Of a stretch of DNA of 64,000 bases, positions 7,322 through 16,858 are shown piece after piece. Source of the stretch: Congregibacter variabilis (GTDB taxonomy: Bacteria > Pseudomonadota > Gammaproteobacteria > Pseudomonadales > Halieaceae); contig NZ_CP136864.1 in assembly GCF_045689235.1 (NCBI RefSeq), positions 434,001-498,000 of the forward strand, in the 5' to 3' direction. How positions within the stretch are numbered: position 1 is the first letter of the stretch; the number at the start of each line of letters is the position of its first letter. The position numbers and the translations under genes were made by a program. The notes under the pieces were generated by a model that worked only from the letters and a program-made list of their open reading frames with translations, ran no database searches and was not told the DNA's origin.

Positions 7322-8140
7322 GTGAGTCGTATGGCCATGTTCGGCGACGTAGTTATGCCCGGCACCGATGGTGTTGACCCGCATTACCTGCCACCACCTG
7401 CAGCCTGGTTGGCTCTCACCGAGCCCCAGCGCGTAGTGCTCGAGGTGGCCTCGCTGGCATCGGTGAGACGCCTCTTAGAAAATCTTGAGCCGGGAGACGG
7501 GCATCCGGTCATGGTGCTCCCGGGCTTTTTGGGATCTGACGCCTACAACGCTTCGCTGAGGCGTTTTCTCGCTGGTCTTGGCTACAAAGTCCATGGTTGG
7601 GGGCAGGGTCGCAACCTTGGGCCCCGGGGCAATGCTCTGGAGACCCTCATGGAGCGCGTCGCCATGCTCCGTGACCGGTACGGTGAGCCCCTATCGCTGG
7701 TAGGGCATAGTCTGGGAGGTATTTTTGCCCGGGAGCTCGCTCGGGAAGATCCGTCAACGGTTCGCCAGGTAATCACGTTGGGGAGTCCCTTCGGACGTGG
7801 GCGTCACAGTGCGTCGTACCCTGCGCGACTATTTGAGGCGCTGAATCCCACGGACGATTTGCCTGTAGCGCTGGACGACTTGCATCGAGCGCCGCCTGTT
7901 CCCACTACGGCTGTCTATTCCAAAGGAGATGGCATCGTTAATTGGCGAACGGCTTTTCAAAACCTCGATTTTGCTCACGCCAGCACTCAAAACATCCAAG
8001 TCCGCGGAAGCCATTGCGGGATGACCTTAAATCCCGCCGTCTGGTATTTGATCGCTGACCGCCTGCGACAATCCATAGACAATTGGAAGCCGTTTAGTGT
8101 GAGCGGAGTTGCCAGGGTGCTGGTGCCTAAGCACGGATGA
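7322..8140 (+). CDS. Alpha/beta hydrolase, lipase-like
   Basis: This roughly 272-residue cytoplasmic hydrolase has a lipase-type oxyanion region (VMVLPGFLGSD), the nucleophile elbow GHSLGG, a likely acid in YSKGDGIVNW and a likely base in GSHCGM. No signal peptide is evident. GTG 7322 is preferred because GGAGGT lies 7 bases before it; GTG 7316 and ATG 7331 in the same frame are alternatives. It lies about 110 bp behind pspC on the same strand and may be a separate unit. Substrate is unknown; the lid-less arrangement suits an esterase or lipase. Confidence 0.8.
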   Translation: MSRMAMFGDVVMPGTDGVDPHYLPPPAAWLALTEPQRVVLEVASLASVRRLLENLEPGDGHPVMVLPGFLGSDAYNASLRRFLAGLGYKVHGWGQGRNLGPRGNALETLMERVAMLRDRYGEPLSLVGHSLGGIFARELAREDPSTVRQVITLGSPFGRGRHSASYPARLFEALNPTDDLPVALDDLHRAPPVPTTAVYSKGDGIVNWRTAFQNLDFAHASTQNIQVRGSHCGMTLNPAVWYLIADRLRQSIDNWKPFSVSGVARVLVPKHG

Positions 8141-8187
8141 CGCGGCAACGCACAACTCCCCTGAACTCGTAGCCTGTTTTTCTATTT

Positions 8188-9561
8188 ATGCGAAAGTACT
8201 TGTGCCTGTTGCTGAGCTTCCTTGTGCCCGTAAGTCTGACTATACCGAGTCAGCGATCAGCTGCGGAATCAGAGCCCGGCGAAGATAAGGGCTGGTTTTT
8301 TAGCGCAGACGTTCGGCTGCGCACCGAGTACCTCGCGCATTCTTTTCGGTTGTTGGCTCCACAGCAGGACCATCTGCAATTTTCTCGCAGCCAGCTGGGC
8401 CTGCGTTATCAGGCGTCTTCCTGGAGTGCTGAGTTTGAGGTCCAGGATAGCCGTGCCTGGGGAGATAAGACCCTTTCACCTATAGGTACCGATGACGTCA
8501 ACACGCTGGAGACCATTAATGCAAAGTTTCGAAAGACCTGGCAAGTGAATTCAAGCTCCGCGGTGTCGCTTACTGCGGGACGAATGACACTTGATTACGG
8601 CAGTCGACGTTTGCTGGCACGCAACAATTTTCGCAATACCAGTAATGCGTTTCAGGGTGTGCATCTAAGACGTACGTCGGCCAACGCCACTACCGATTTG
8701 TTTTACACAATGCCTTTGCAGCGACGGCCTGATGCTCTGGACCGAGACTCTCTTCGAGGTAACGAGTTTAAGCTGGACAAGGCAGGTCGAGGAGAGCGTT
8801 TCTGGGGGGCGAGCTACGACTATCAATATCCCAAGGCCAACTCGACGCTGGCAGCTTATGTGTTTCGCAGTCAGCTCAGCGAACAGGGGAGCCGGCCGGT
8901 TGCTGACCGGAAGCTGTGGACGCTTGGCTCGCGTTTAAGCTGGCGACGCGCGGGACTGGATATGGAGGCGGAAGCGGCTTATCAGTGGGGCGAGTCATTG
9001 GCAGGAATTTTGGCCCCAAAGGCTGATCTACTGGATCATCGAGCCTGGTTTACACACATACACTTAGGAATAGACCTTGGTTCCGACGTAAACTTCAGCG
9101 TGGCTTATGACCACGCTACTGGCGATCGAGACCCTTTTGATGGACGCAATGAGCGGTTCGACCGTCTATATGGCGCTCGTGCGTTTGAGCTTGGGCCCAG
9201 CGGTATTTTCGGCGCCGCAATTCGCAGCAATATTCGATCCCCTCAGCTCCGTCTAAGCTGGCAGGCTACGCAGCGTCAAACATGGCTGCTCTCCCATCGC
9301 TGGTTGAGCCTGGATAGCTCCCGGGACTTCTTTGTGACTGGCTTTCGACGAGATACTACCGGAGTATCGGGTGATGATATCGGGCGTCAATGGGAATTGC
9401 GTTGGCGCTGGAAACCAGCTGATTCCCCGTATTCTCTGGAGCTAGGTGCTGCGTACCTGGATAAGGGAGCTTACTTTAAGGGGGAGGGGGGCGCTCCTTT
9501 GAATCCTCCCAACGTAGATAATACTGAATACGTGTTTGCGCAGCTGAACTGGCGCTACTAA
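8188..9561 (+). CDS. Alginate-export family outer-membrane beta-barrel protein
   Basis: This 457-residue protein has a signal peptide (hydrophobic core LCLLLSFLVPVSLTI, probable cleavage after SAA or QRSA). It is then rich in alternating aromatic/polar beta strands and ends in a C-terminal aromatic strand (VFAQLNWRY), as outer-membrane barrels do. The block DVRLRTEYL and the segment around LTAGRMTLDYGSRRLLARNNFRNT are characteristic of the alginate_exp (AlgE-like) family. No alginate biosynthesis genes are nearby, so it is probably a general porin of that fold. No clear ribosome site precedes ATG 8188. Confidence 0.8.
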   Translation: MRKYLCLLLSFLVPVSLTIPSQRSAAESEPGEDKGWFFSADVRLRTEYLAHSFRLLAPQQDHLQFSRSQLGLRYQASSWSAEFEVQDSRAWGDKTLSPIGTDDVNTLETINAKFRKTWQVNSSSAVSLTAGRMTLDYGSRRLLARNNFRNTSNAFQGVHLRRTSANATTDLFYTMPLQRRPDALDRDSLRGNEFKLDKAGRGERFWGASYDYQYPKANSTLAAYVFRSQLSEQGSRPVADRKLWTLGSRLSWRRAGLDMEAEAAYQWGESLAGILAPKADLLDHRAWFTHIHLGIDLGSDVNFSVAYDHATGDRDPFDGRNERFDRLYGARAFELGPSGIFGAAIRSNIRSPQLRLSWQATQRQTWLLSHRWLSLDSSRDFFVTGFRRDTTGVSGDDIGRQWELRWRWKPADSPYSLELGAAYLDKGAYFKGEGGAPLNPPNVDNTEYVFAQLNWRY

Positions 9562-9589
9562 AGTTTCGAATAGCCGTGTGTTGTTGCTC

Positions 9590-10330
9590 TTACGACGCGC
9601 CGTCGCGCGCCCCTGATATGGGGTTCATCTCTTCCTCGCCGGCGACATGTCGGATGATGCGGTAGTAGAGTCCAGCGGCGGAACCCTGGAGGAGGGCCTC
9701 GCGGAGCATCTCATCCGTGTCTACTGATTCTGCCGCTTCCAAGAGCCGTCCAAAGGTGCGTTTAAAATTGTCACTGTGCCGCGCGCGTATCTGGGTGCCA
9801 TACAGCATATCTTTCAGGAATTCGTCATCATCGCTATTGCTGGCGGCTGCGCCGATCATGCGGCGTATAAACAGAGAGTGGTCGCCGGTACTCGCCTCAG
9901 AGCGCAAGGTGCCAAATTCCTCAAGCGATACCTCACCGTTGCCAGTGGGTCCAAAGACGGAGAGATAGTGAAAGCCGGCGATACTGCCTAACTGCTCCTG
10001 CACCAGGCCCAGTAACTTAAAGTAGGAATCGCGCCGGGAATGCAGCTCCAGACGACGGGTGCTTTGTTCTTGCATACTTGTGGCGCGGGTATTTGCGGTG
10101 ATCTCTTTTTGCTGCATGAAATGCCCAATCACCAGCCATAAAAAGGCCAGGGGCGCGAAAGCACCCTCAAAAAAACTACCAATATCAGCGGTGGGCAGAG
10201 ATTGAAATTCTGTCCAACCCACGACGCGGGTAACGTAGTAAATCCCGGTGCTCATCCAAAGCGTTGTGACTGTCAGTCCAAACAGGATGCGCCAGTCCAA
10301 GCCCCTTCTTTCTGTATGCTCATTGTCCAT
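9590..10330 (-). CDS. Uncharacterised two-helix membrane protein
   Basis: I do not recognise this 246-residue protein. It has two hydrophobic segments (about 15-34 and 50-70, the second GAFAPLAFLWLVIGHFMQQ). A mostly helical, soluble C-terminal region of about 170 residues contains ITANTRATSMQEQSTRRLE and an acidic NSDDDEF loop. The start ATG 10330 is head to head with the next hydrolase. It converges on the outer-membrane barrel gene with a 28-bp gap. Nothing in the sequence identifies an enzyme motif. Confidence 0.65.
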   Translation of the reverse strand: MDNEHTERRGLDWRILFGLTVTTLWMSTGIYYVTRVVGWTEFQSLPTADIGSFFEGAFAPLAFLWLVIGHFMQQKEITANTRATSMQEQSTRRLELHSRRDSYFKLLGLVQEQLGSIAGFHYLSVFGPTGNGEVSLEEFGTLRSEASTGDHSLFIRRMIGAAASNSDDDEFLKDMLYGTQIRARHSDNFKRTFGRLLEAAESVDTDEMLREALLQGSAAGLYYRIIRHVAGEEEMNPISGARDGAS

Positions 10331-10414
10331 ATGCGAAGCATAACAGAGGCTTTAGTGGGCTGTTGCATGTCCTGTGCTTCGACTACGCTAGGCACCGGTG
10401 AATTGTGGAGCTCC

Positions 10415-11236
10415 ATGGTGGATCGGGTATTAGAAAAAATCGGTGGCCAAGGTGCGCCGTTGTTGTTTGCACACGCGAATGGTTATCCCCCGGGAAGTTA
10501 TCGCGAGTTGTTTATGCACCTTGAAGACCATTTCGAGATAGACGCCTTAGAGCACCGCCCCCTGTGGGGTGGTCGGGAGCCGCCGCGCCGATTGAGGTGG
10601 CAGCTGTTTGTCGATGATTTGCTCAGTGCCATGGAGGGCCGGTATTCGCAGCCCGTTTGGTTAATGGGGCATAGCATGGGAGGCGTTATTGCTGCGCTCG
10701 CTGCCAGGCAGCGGCCGGAGAAAATTGCCGGACTGATTTTACTTGACCCTGTGTTTCTTCCCGACCGCTTTGTTATCGCCGCGCGGCTGATGTCGGAAAA
10801 GAAACGACAGCAAATGCCGATGCTGCGGCGAGCGCTCTCCCGGCCGGAACACTTTGAAAGCCATGCAGCTGCATTTGAGTTTTACCGTGGCAAGCGTGCG
10901 TTCAAAGGGCTCAGCGACGACGCTCTATCGCACTACGTGCTTGCCAGCAAAGCCCCCGCGCCTGGTGGAGGAGTGCAGCTTCGATATTCTGGCGCCTGGG
11001 AAGCCGCGGTGTATGGAAGCGCACCGAGTGCCCGGCCACTGATGAAGCGTATGCGGGTGCCTACACTGGCAATGCGTGGACAAGACAGTGACACTTTGAG
11101 ACCCGAAATATGGGCGCGCTGGCAGCACTGGCAACCCCAGGCACGCTTTCTCGAGATTCCCGGAGGGCATTTGTTTCCTCTGGAGACACCACAAGCCACG
11201 GCCCATGCAGCAATAAAGTATGTTTTTGCCGATTAA
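10415..11236 (+). CDS. Alpha/beta hydrolase
   Basis: This 273-residue cytoplasmic alpha/beta-hydrolase fold protein has the oxyanion region LLFAHANGYPPGSY, nucleophile elbow MGHSMGGV, a probable acid in MRGQDSDTLRP and catalytic His in PGGHLFPLETP. The open frame extends to 10202 across the divergent gene, but ATG 10415 (MVDRVLEK) is chosen because the fold starts just after it and GGAG precedes it. Substrate is unknown. Confidence 0.8.
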   Translation: MVDRVLEKIGGQGAPLLFAHANGYPPGSYRELFMHLEDHFEIDALEHRPLWGGREPPRRLRWQLFVDDLLSAMEGRYSQPVWLMGHSMGGVIAALAARQRPEKIAGLILLDPVFLPDRFVIAARLMSEKKRQQMPMLRRALSRPEHFESHAAAFEFYRGKRAFKGLSDDALSHYVLASKAPAPGGGVQLRYSGAWEAAVYGSAPSARPLMKRMRVPTLAMRGQDSDTLRPEIWARWQHWQPQARFLEIPGGHLFPLETPQATAHAAIKYVFAD

Positions 11237-11272
11237 TTTCGGGCCGGCCCTTTCGCGGTAACAATCAGCCTC

Positions 11273-11278
11273 TATAAT
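11273..11278 (+). promoter_or_regulatory. Consensus -10 box upstream of the universal stress gene
   Basis: TATAAT lies 27 bp before the ATG at 11306. The -35 position (TTTCGC at 11251-11256, 16-base spacer) is poor, so it may need an activator or an alternative sigma factor such as RpoS. Confidence 0.4.
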
Positions 11279-11305
11279 CTAGGGGACGACACGCGGAGAG
11301 ATGAT

Positions 11306-12178
11306 ATGGGCAAAATTCTAATTGTTGCAGACAAAGGCAAGTCCTGCGTTGCTACTTCTCGAGGCTTGGAGCTGGCTGCAAAGCTTGGCTATGACGCAGA
11401 GGTGGTTGCCTTCGTATATGCACCGCTGAATCAAATCGAGGGGGGTAAGGACGCACAAGCTGCGGTGCGACAGCAGTTGCTTGATAAGCGTCGTGAACAG
11501 TTGGCTGAGCGCATCGACGCTTTCGCAACAGGCGGTCAAAAAGTTGCCTTAAAAGTCGTGTGGATGAAAATCGTGCATCCCTGGATTGTAAAACGTAGCA
11601 GCAGTCAGTTTGCCGCGGTTGTGAAGACCAGCCATAGCACGGGTAGTTTGGGATACACCTCTACAGATTGGCATGTTTTGCGGGAATGCCCGGTGCCGGT
11701 GCTGATGGTTGCGGAGAAAAAGTGGAGTCGCACGCGGCCCGTGATGGCGGCTTTGGATTTGGGTACGCGTAAGCGCAGTAAACAGCAGCTGAACTCTCGT
11801 GTGCTGGGTGCTGCCAAGGCTCTTGCAGAGGCTTTGGGTGTGGAGTTGAAGATCATGTCCGCCATCGACATACCGTCAGTGCTGGCAGATCTGGATCTTG
11901 TGGATCCTATTAGCTATACCAAAAAGCATCGCCAAGAAATGTTGCCGCACCTTAAGGCACTGGCCAAAGAGCACGACATACCTGAGAAGGCCTTCATCAC
12001 CAAGCGGGGTCCGGTGGCTAAGGTTATAACGTCCCAGGCCGCCAAAGCGCGGGCACAGATAGTGGTCATGGGAACGGTCGCGCGTCAGGGGCTCAGCGCA
12101 AAATTGATCGGCAACACTGCAGAGACGGTACTTCAGGATCTCCACACAGACGTACTGGCAATAAAGCCCGAGTCCTGA
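11306..12178 (+). CDS. uspE: Tandem universal stress protein (UspE type)
   Basis: This 290-residue protein has two Usp domains. The N-terminal half (MGKILIVADKGKS to about 140) lacks a recognisable ATP motif. The C-terminal half ends with the nucleotide-binding pattern MGTVARQGLSAKLIGNTAE (G-x2-G-x9-G-S/N type) and VLAIKPES. This matches the UspE arrangement in which one half is degenerate. Usp proteins protect during starvation and oxidative stress. It precedes polyphosphate kinase by 67 bp on the same strand, consistent with a shared stress response. Confidence 0.8.
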   Translation: MGKILIVADKGKSCVATSRGLELAAKLGYDAEVVAFVYAPLNQIEGGKDAQAAVRQQLLDKRREQLAERIDAFATGGQKVALKVVWMKIVHPWIVKRSSSQFAAVVKTSHSTGSLGYTSTDWHVLRECPVPVLMVAEKKWSRTRPVMAALDLGTRKRSKQQLNSRVLGAAKALAEALGVELKIMSAIDIPSVLADLDLVDPISYTKKHRQEMLPHLKALAKEHDIPEKAFITKRGPVAKVITSQAAKARAQIVVMGTVARQGLSAKLIGNTAETVLQDLHTDVLAIKPES

Positions 12179-12245
12179 TTCGACACCGGGCAGGTGAAAT
12201 AGCAGCTGAGTTTGGTTCTAAGCGACTAAGGGATACTGGGACGTC

Positions 12246-14390
12246 ATGAGCAGTCCAATCAAAACACGACTGGCGGATCTGGACGATAGCCTCTTTGTTC
12301 CCCGAGAGCTGAGCTGGCTGTCGTTTAACGCCCGGGTTTTACAGGAGGCGGCGGACGAAAAAGCTCCTGAGATTCAGCGACTGCGATATCTGGGCATTTT
12401 CTCGAACAACCTGGATGAGTTTTTTCGTGTGCGAGTGGCAGAGGTACGTCGCATTATCTCGGTGTCCAGCGGAAGTACCCGTCAGAGCGCCAAGGAACTT
12501 CTTGCTGCAATTCAGGCGGAGGTGGTGTCTCAGCAACATGACTTTGAAGGCGTCTATGCCTCGGTCATGAAAGCGCTTCAGGCGCGCAGAATCTACATGA
12601 TTAATGAGCGGCAGCTTGAGCCTAATCAGGCAGAATTTGTGCAGGACTATTTTACCAAGACGGTCTTACCCGAGCTCGACCCTATTTTGTTTGCAGAGGG
12701 CTCACCGATTCCGGTTCTCAATGACGAATGTCTATATCTCGCCGTTGAGATAATCGCCAAGAAAAAACAGCGCGTTGCCGTGGTGGAAGTCCCTACAGAT
12801 CGCATGAATCGGTTTGTCGAAATACCCCGGCGTAAGGGTAAAGGTGGGCGCGTTTACATTGCATTGGATAATGTCATTCGCGCCTGCCTGCCACAGATGT
12901 TTCGCGGTGTGCTGCCCATCGACTCGGCCAGCGCCTACTGTTTTAAATTCTCCCGGGACGCTGAATTAGAGCTCGACGTCGGCATTATGGAGAGCCTGAT
13001 CGAGAAAATGGCCAGCAGCCTCAAACAGCGACAGAAAGCTGATGCGGTGCGTTTTGTTTATGACGCACAGATGCCCGCGTCTTTGCTGGATTTTCTGGCC
13101 TCCAAGTTTTCTCTTGGGAAGTACGACAGCCTGATCCCCGGCGGTCGGTATCACAACTCCAAAGATTTTATGGCCTTTCCCAGTGTAGGGCCGCGGTACC
13201 TTGAGCTGCGTCCTCTGCCCAGAGTTCCTGTTTCTTGCATTGACGAGGCAGACAACATTTTGTCGGCGATTCGTGCAAAAGATGTTTTGCTGTACTACCC
13301 CTATCATTCCTTTGACTATCTTATTGATTTACTGAAAACCGCTGCAGTTGACCCTGATGTCGACAGTATAAAAATCTGTTTGTACCGCGTAGCAACGGAG
13401 TCGCGAGTAGTCGATGCGCTGCTCAACGCGGTGCACAACGGCAAGCGCGTGCTTGCGGTGGTTGAGCTGGCCGCACGCTTTGATGAGCAGGCCAATATTC
13501 ATTGGGCGCAGCGTCTTACAGAGGGGGGTATTGAGGTTAAGTTTGGGGTTCCCGGCCTTAAGGTACACAGTAAGTTATTGCTGATTCAGCGTCGCGAAGA
13601 CGGGCATCAGCGATTTTACACTCACGTAGGCTCCGGTAATTTCAACGAAAAGACGGCACGCTTATATACAGATTTTTCTCTCATGACCTATGACCAGGAC
13701 TTGGGGCGTGAAGTCTACGATGTGTTTGATTTTTTGCAGTACAACTATCGTCGTCCCCAGTACAAGCATTTGCTGGTATCTCCCCACAGTTCCAGGCCGG
13801 GACTCGAGCAGATGATCGATGCCGAGATCGCCAATGCGCGCAAGGGCTTGCGTGCGGCCATGACGCTCAAGTGTAACAATCTGGTCGATCGCGAGCTGGC
13901 GATGAAACTCTATGAAGCCAGCGATGCGGGAGTAGAGATCCGTCTTATTATCCGCGGCATGTGCTCGCTTCAGCCCGGTGTGAACGGCATATCAGAAAAC
14001 ATTGAGGCGATCAGTATCGTGGATCGCTATCTTGAGCATCCTCGGGTCTACGTTTTTTACAACGCAGGAAAGCCACGTTATTACATTGGGTCTGCGGATT
14101 TGATGACGCGAAACCTCGATTACCGTGTGGAGGTTTTATGTCCTGTATACGACCCCGACGCGCGGGTGATGATTCAGGATATTCTGGATATGCAGTGGCA
14201 TGACAATGTGAAGGCACGGATCCTTGATAGAGAGCAGAATAATGTGGCCGTTGAGCGAACAGGGAAGTCGGCGATGATTCGCTCACAGGAGTCTATTCAT
14301 AACTATTTGAGCACCGGGAAGAAGCCGCGAATTCCTCGCTCAAATATGCTCTTGCCGGCTAAGCAGCGCAAGAAGGGTAAAAAGGACTAA
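12246..14390 (+). CDS. ppk1: Polyphosphate kinase 1
   Basis: This 714-residue enzyme polymerises inorganic polyphosphate from ATP. The N-terminal domain begins FVPRELSWLSFNARVLQEA. The middle carries DVLLYYPYHSFD, and the two phospholipase-D-like C domains contain the catalytic-His region GLKVHSKLLLI and FYTHVGSGNFNEKTARLYTD, then GICSLQPG-like MCSLQPGVNG. The C-terminus is strongly basic (KQRKKGKKD). Ppk1 acts at the inner membrane/cytoplasm. The gene is followed 4 bp later by a DUF808 gene. No exopolyphosphatase (ppx) is adjacent. Confidence 0.97.
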   Translation: MSSPIKTRLADLDDSLFVPRELSWLSFNARVLQEAADEKAPEIQRLRYLGIFSNNLDEFFRVRVAEVRRIISVSSGSTRQSAKELLAAIQAEVVSQQHDFEGVYASVMKALQARRIYMINERQLEPNQAEFVQDYFTKTVLPELDPILFAEGSPIPVLNDECLYLAVEIIAKKKQRVAVVEVPTDRMNRFVEIPRRKGKGGRVYIALDNVIRACLPQMFRGVLPIDSASAYCFKFSRDAELELDVGIMESLIEKMASSLKQRQKADAVRFVYDAQMPASLLDFLASKFSLGKYDSLIPGGRYHNSKDFMAFPSVGPRYLELRPLPRVPVSCIDEADNILSAIRAKDVLLYYPYHSFDYLIDLLKTAAVDPDVDSIKICLYRVATESRVVDALLNAVHNGKRVLAVVELAARFDEQANIHWAQRLTEGGIEVKFGVPGLKVHSKLLLIQRREDGHQRFYTHVGSGNFNEKTARLYTDFSLMTYDQDLGREVYDVFDFLQYNYRRPQYKHLLVSPHSSRPGLEQMIDAEIANARKGLRAAMTLKCNNLVDRELAMKLYEASDAGVEIRLIIRGMCSLQPGVNGISENIEAISIVDRYLEHPRVYVFYNAGKPRYYIGSADLMTRNLDYRVEVLCPVYDPDARVMIQDILDMQWHDNVKARILDREQNNVAVERTGKSAMIRSQESIHNYLSTGKKPRIPRSNMLLPAKQRKKGKKD

Positions 14391-14394
14391 TTTT

Positions 14395-15339
14395 ATGGCT
14401 GGCGCTAGCCTGCTCGCATTACTCGATGACATTGCCGTGCTACTTGATGACGTATCGGTGATGACGAAAGTTGCTGCACGTAAGACCGCCGGGGTACTTG
14501 GCGATGATCTGGCCGTGAACGCCGAGAAGGTAACCGGTGTAGCCGCAGACCGGGAATTACCGGTGGTTTATGCGGTGTTCAAGGGCTCATTACTGAACAA
14601 AGCTATGTTAGTGCCGGCGGCTATCGTGATTGCAGCGGTTGCTGGGTGGTTGATCACTCCCTTACTCATCGCAGGCGGCTTGTTTCTTTGCTACGAGGGC
14701 TTTGAAAAGCTCTGGCACCACTTTAGCCACAGCGCAGAAGAGCGGCATAAAGAACAGGAAGATCTGCGCCGCAAGCTTGAAGATCCAGCGACCGACCCCT
14801 TGAAGCTGGAAAAAAAGCGCATCAAGGGAGCTATTCGCACGGACTTTATTCTTTCCGCAGAGATCATTGTTATTACCTTGGGGATTGTTGGCGACGCAAG
14901 TCTGATTGTTCGTGCAAGCGTGTTGGGTAGCATTGCCTTGTTGATGACCTTGGGCGTCTATGGCCTGGTTGCAGCCATTGTGAAAATAGATGACTTGGGC
15001 TTGTACTGGGTGCAAAGCGAACGCGAGGGGCCGTTAGGTGCTTTACTGCGAGGGACGGGCCGGGGGCTGTTAGCGCTTGCGCCGCGTTTGATGCGCGTAC
15101 TAACCGTTGTGGGTACCGCTGCAATGTTTTTAGTTGGGGGCGGTATTTTGGTGCATGGCATTGCACAGCTCCATCACCTTGCTGAGCAATTTCTGCGCAT
15201 AAGTCAGCAGGGTTTGGGGGATAACGCAGTGGTTACTGCGCTGGCCCCCCAGGTGTTTTCAGCGAGCCTTGGTGTATTGGCCGGGGCCATTGTTCTACTG
15301 CTGCTAAGCGTTGTACTGAGACCGTTTAAGTCGACCTAG
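14395..15339 (+). CDS. yedI: DUF808 (YedI-like) inner-membrane protein
   Basis: This 314-residue protein starts with the family signature MAGASLLALLDDIAVLLDDVS. It has several hydrophobic segments (AMLVPAAIVIAAVAGWLITPLLI, FILSAEIIVITLGIV, a middle Leu-rich pair and a C-terminal GVLAGAIVLLLLSVVL) separated by a charged cytoplasmic loop (HSAEERHKEQEDLRRK). The function of the family is unknown. Four bases separate it from ppk1, so the two are co-transcribed. Confidence 0.85.
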   Translation: MAGASLLALLDDIAVLLDDVSVMTKVAARKTAGVLGDDLAVNAEKVTGVAADRELPVVYAVFKGSLLNKAMLVPAAIVIAAVAGWLITPLLIAGGLFLCYEGFEKLWHHFSHSAEERHKEQEDLRRKLEDPATDPLKLEKKRIKGAIRTDFILSAEIIVITLGIVGDASLIVRASVLGSIALLMTLGVYGLVAAIVKIDDLGLYWVQSEREGPLGALLRGTGRGLLALAPRLMRVLTVVGTAAMFLVGGGILVHGIAQLHHLAEQFLRISQQGLGDNAVVTALAPQVFSASLGVLAGAIVLLLLSVVLRPFKST

Positions 15340-15366
15340 CCAGAAACGCTACTGGGGCACGTCTGT

Positions 15367-16848
15367 CTATCGCAGCAATGAGCCGAGTATGCCGCGAAAA
15401 AGCTTTTGACCTAACGAGCGCCCTGCGGCGGAGCCAAGGCTGCGGGCCATGCTTTTGACAAAAGCGTCGCTGCTACTTTGGGTCTTCCGCCCACTGCGTT
15501 TTTGTGCAGTTTTCTCGCGCTTTTTGAGCTCCTTTTCGTCTCGATCTGCCTGCTGTGCTGTTGCTCGCGCCAGAAGTTGCTCGTGGGCACTCTCTCGGTC
15601 AATACCGTTAGCGTAGCGCCGTCCGTTGGGGTCGTTCTTTAAGACTTCGGTGCGCTCTGCCATAGTTGCCTTGCCCATTCGGGAGGAGGGCGGCCTGATA
15701 AGCGTCCGCTGAACCATTGAAGGAACACCCTTTTTTTGCAGCGTTGAGACGAGCGCTTCGCCGACTCCAAGCTCACTGATCACAGTTTCCGTATCCAGTG
15801 CAGGATTCGCACGGAAGCTTTGAGCCGCCACTCTCACCGCCTTTTGTTCCTTAGGGGTATATGCCCGTAATGCATGCTGGACGCGATTTCCCAGTTGACC
15901 CAAAACGCTATCGGGAATGTCAGCAGGGCTTTGAGTGACGAAATAGATCCCCACACCTTTGGAGCGAATGAGTCGTACTACTTGCTCGATAGTTTGTAGT
16001 AGGACCTTTGGCGCGTCCTGAAACAGCAGGTGGGCCTCGTCAAAGAAGAACACCAGTTCTGGTTTGTCCGGATCACCGACCTCGGGCATTTGCTCGAATA
16101 ATTCAGAGAGCAACCAAAGCAAGAATGTGCTGTACACCCTGGGACTGCGGATGAGAGTGTCGGCCGCAAGAACATTGATTACGCCCCGACCATCGCGAGT
16201 GCGCTGCATGAGATCGCCAAGCTCCAATGCAGGCTCCCCAAAGAAATGTTTGCCGCCCTCGCGCTCGAGCATGAGCAGGCGCCGAAGAATGGCGTTTACC
16301 GAGGCAGCAGAAACGCGGTAGTTGGTTCCCAGGGTCTGACGGTTGTCGGCCAAATGCTGGAGCGTTGTGCGAAGGTCAGCCAGGTCGAGCATGAGCAGGC
16401 CATTATCGTCCGCGAACTGGAATACCAGCGTGAGTACGCCTTCCTGGGTGTCATTCAGGTCCAGTAGACGCGACATGAGCTGCGGGCCCATTTCGCTCAG
16501 CGTTGTGCGGATAGGCGTGCCCTTTTTTCCAAACAAGTCCCAGAAAGCGACTGGGTAGGCCTCCTGTACATAGTCTGATATGCCAATTTTTGTGACGCGC
16601 TCATCCACTTTTGGATGAGGATTGCCAGCTTGGCTCAGCCCGGAGATGTCGCCTTTAACATCGGCAAGAAACACCGGGACTCCCTGCGCAGCAAATCCTT
16701 CAGCGAGGCATTGTAAGGTTACGGTCTTGCCGGTACCCGTGGCGCCAGCGATCAAGCCGTGCCGGTTCGCATATTTGGGGTTAAGAAATACCTGCCCCGC
16801 GTCGGAGCCTCCAATAAGAATGCCGGGGCTGTCTTGGTCTGTGCTCAT
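15367..16848 (-). CDS. yjgR: HerA-like helicase/translocase of the DUF853 (YjgR) family
   Basis: This 493-residue P-loop ATPase has Walker A GATGTGKT (35-42), Walker B VFFFDEAHLLF (about 263-273), and an arginine-finger-like region in LGNRVQHALRAYTP. The C-terminal 80 residues are basic and Ala/Gly/Ser-rich (ELKKREKTAQKRSGRK, then SLGSAAGRSLGQKLFRG), as in YjgR. Its cellular role is not established. It lies 10 bp behind the WS/DGAT gene on the same strand, so the two form one transcript. Confidence 0.87.
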   Translation of the reverse strand: MSTDQDSPGILIGGSDAGQVFLNPKYANRHGLIAGATGTGKTVTLQCLAEGFAAQGVPVFLADVKGDISGLSQAGNPHPKVDERVTKIGISDYVQEAYPVAFWDLFGKKGTPIRTTLSEMGPQLMSRLLDLNDTQEGVLTLVFQFADDNGLLMLDLADLRTTLQHLADNRQTLGTNYRVSAASVNAILRRLLMLEREGGKHFFGEPALELGDLMQRTRDGRGVINVLAADTLIRSPRVYSTFLLWLLSELFEQMPEVGDPDKPELVFFFDEAHLLFQDAPKVLLQTIEQVVRLIRSKGVGIYFVTQSPADIPDSVLGQLGNRVQHALRAYTPKEQKAVRVAAQSFRANPALDTETVISELGVGEALVSTLQKKGVPSMVQRTLIRPPSSRMGKATMAERTEVLKNDPNGRRYANGIDRESAHEQLLARATAQQADRDEKELKKREKTAQKRSGRKTQSSSDAFVKSMARSLGSAAGRSLGQKLFRGILGSLLR

Positions 16849-16858
16849 GCGCTACCTG

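Noticed and set aside
11241..11250. GGGCCGGCCC palindrome before uspE
   Set aside because: It is a loop-less palindrome with only three usable pairs in RNA; a chance GC-rich site is more likely than a terminator.
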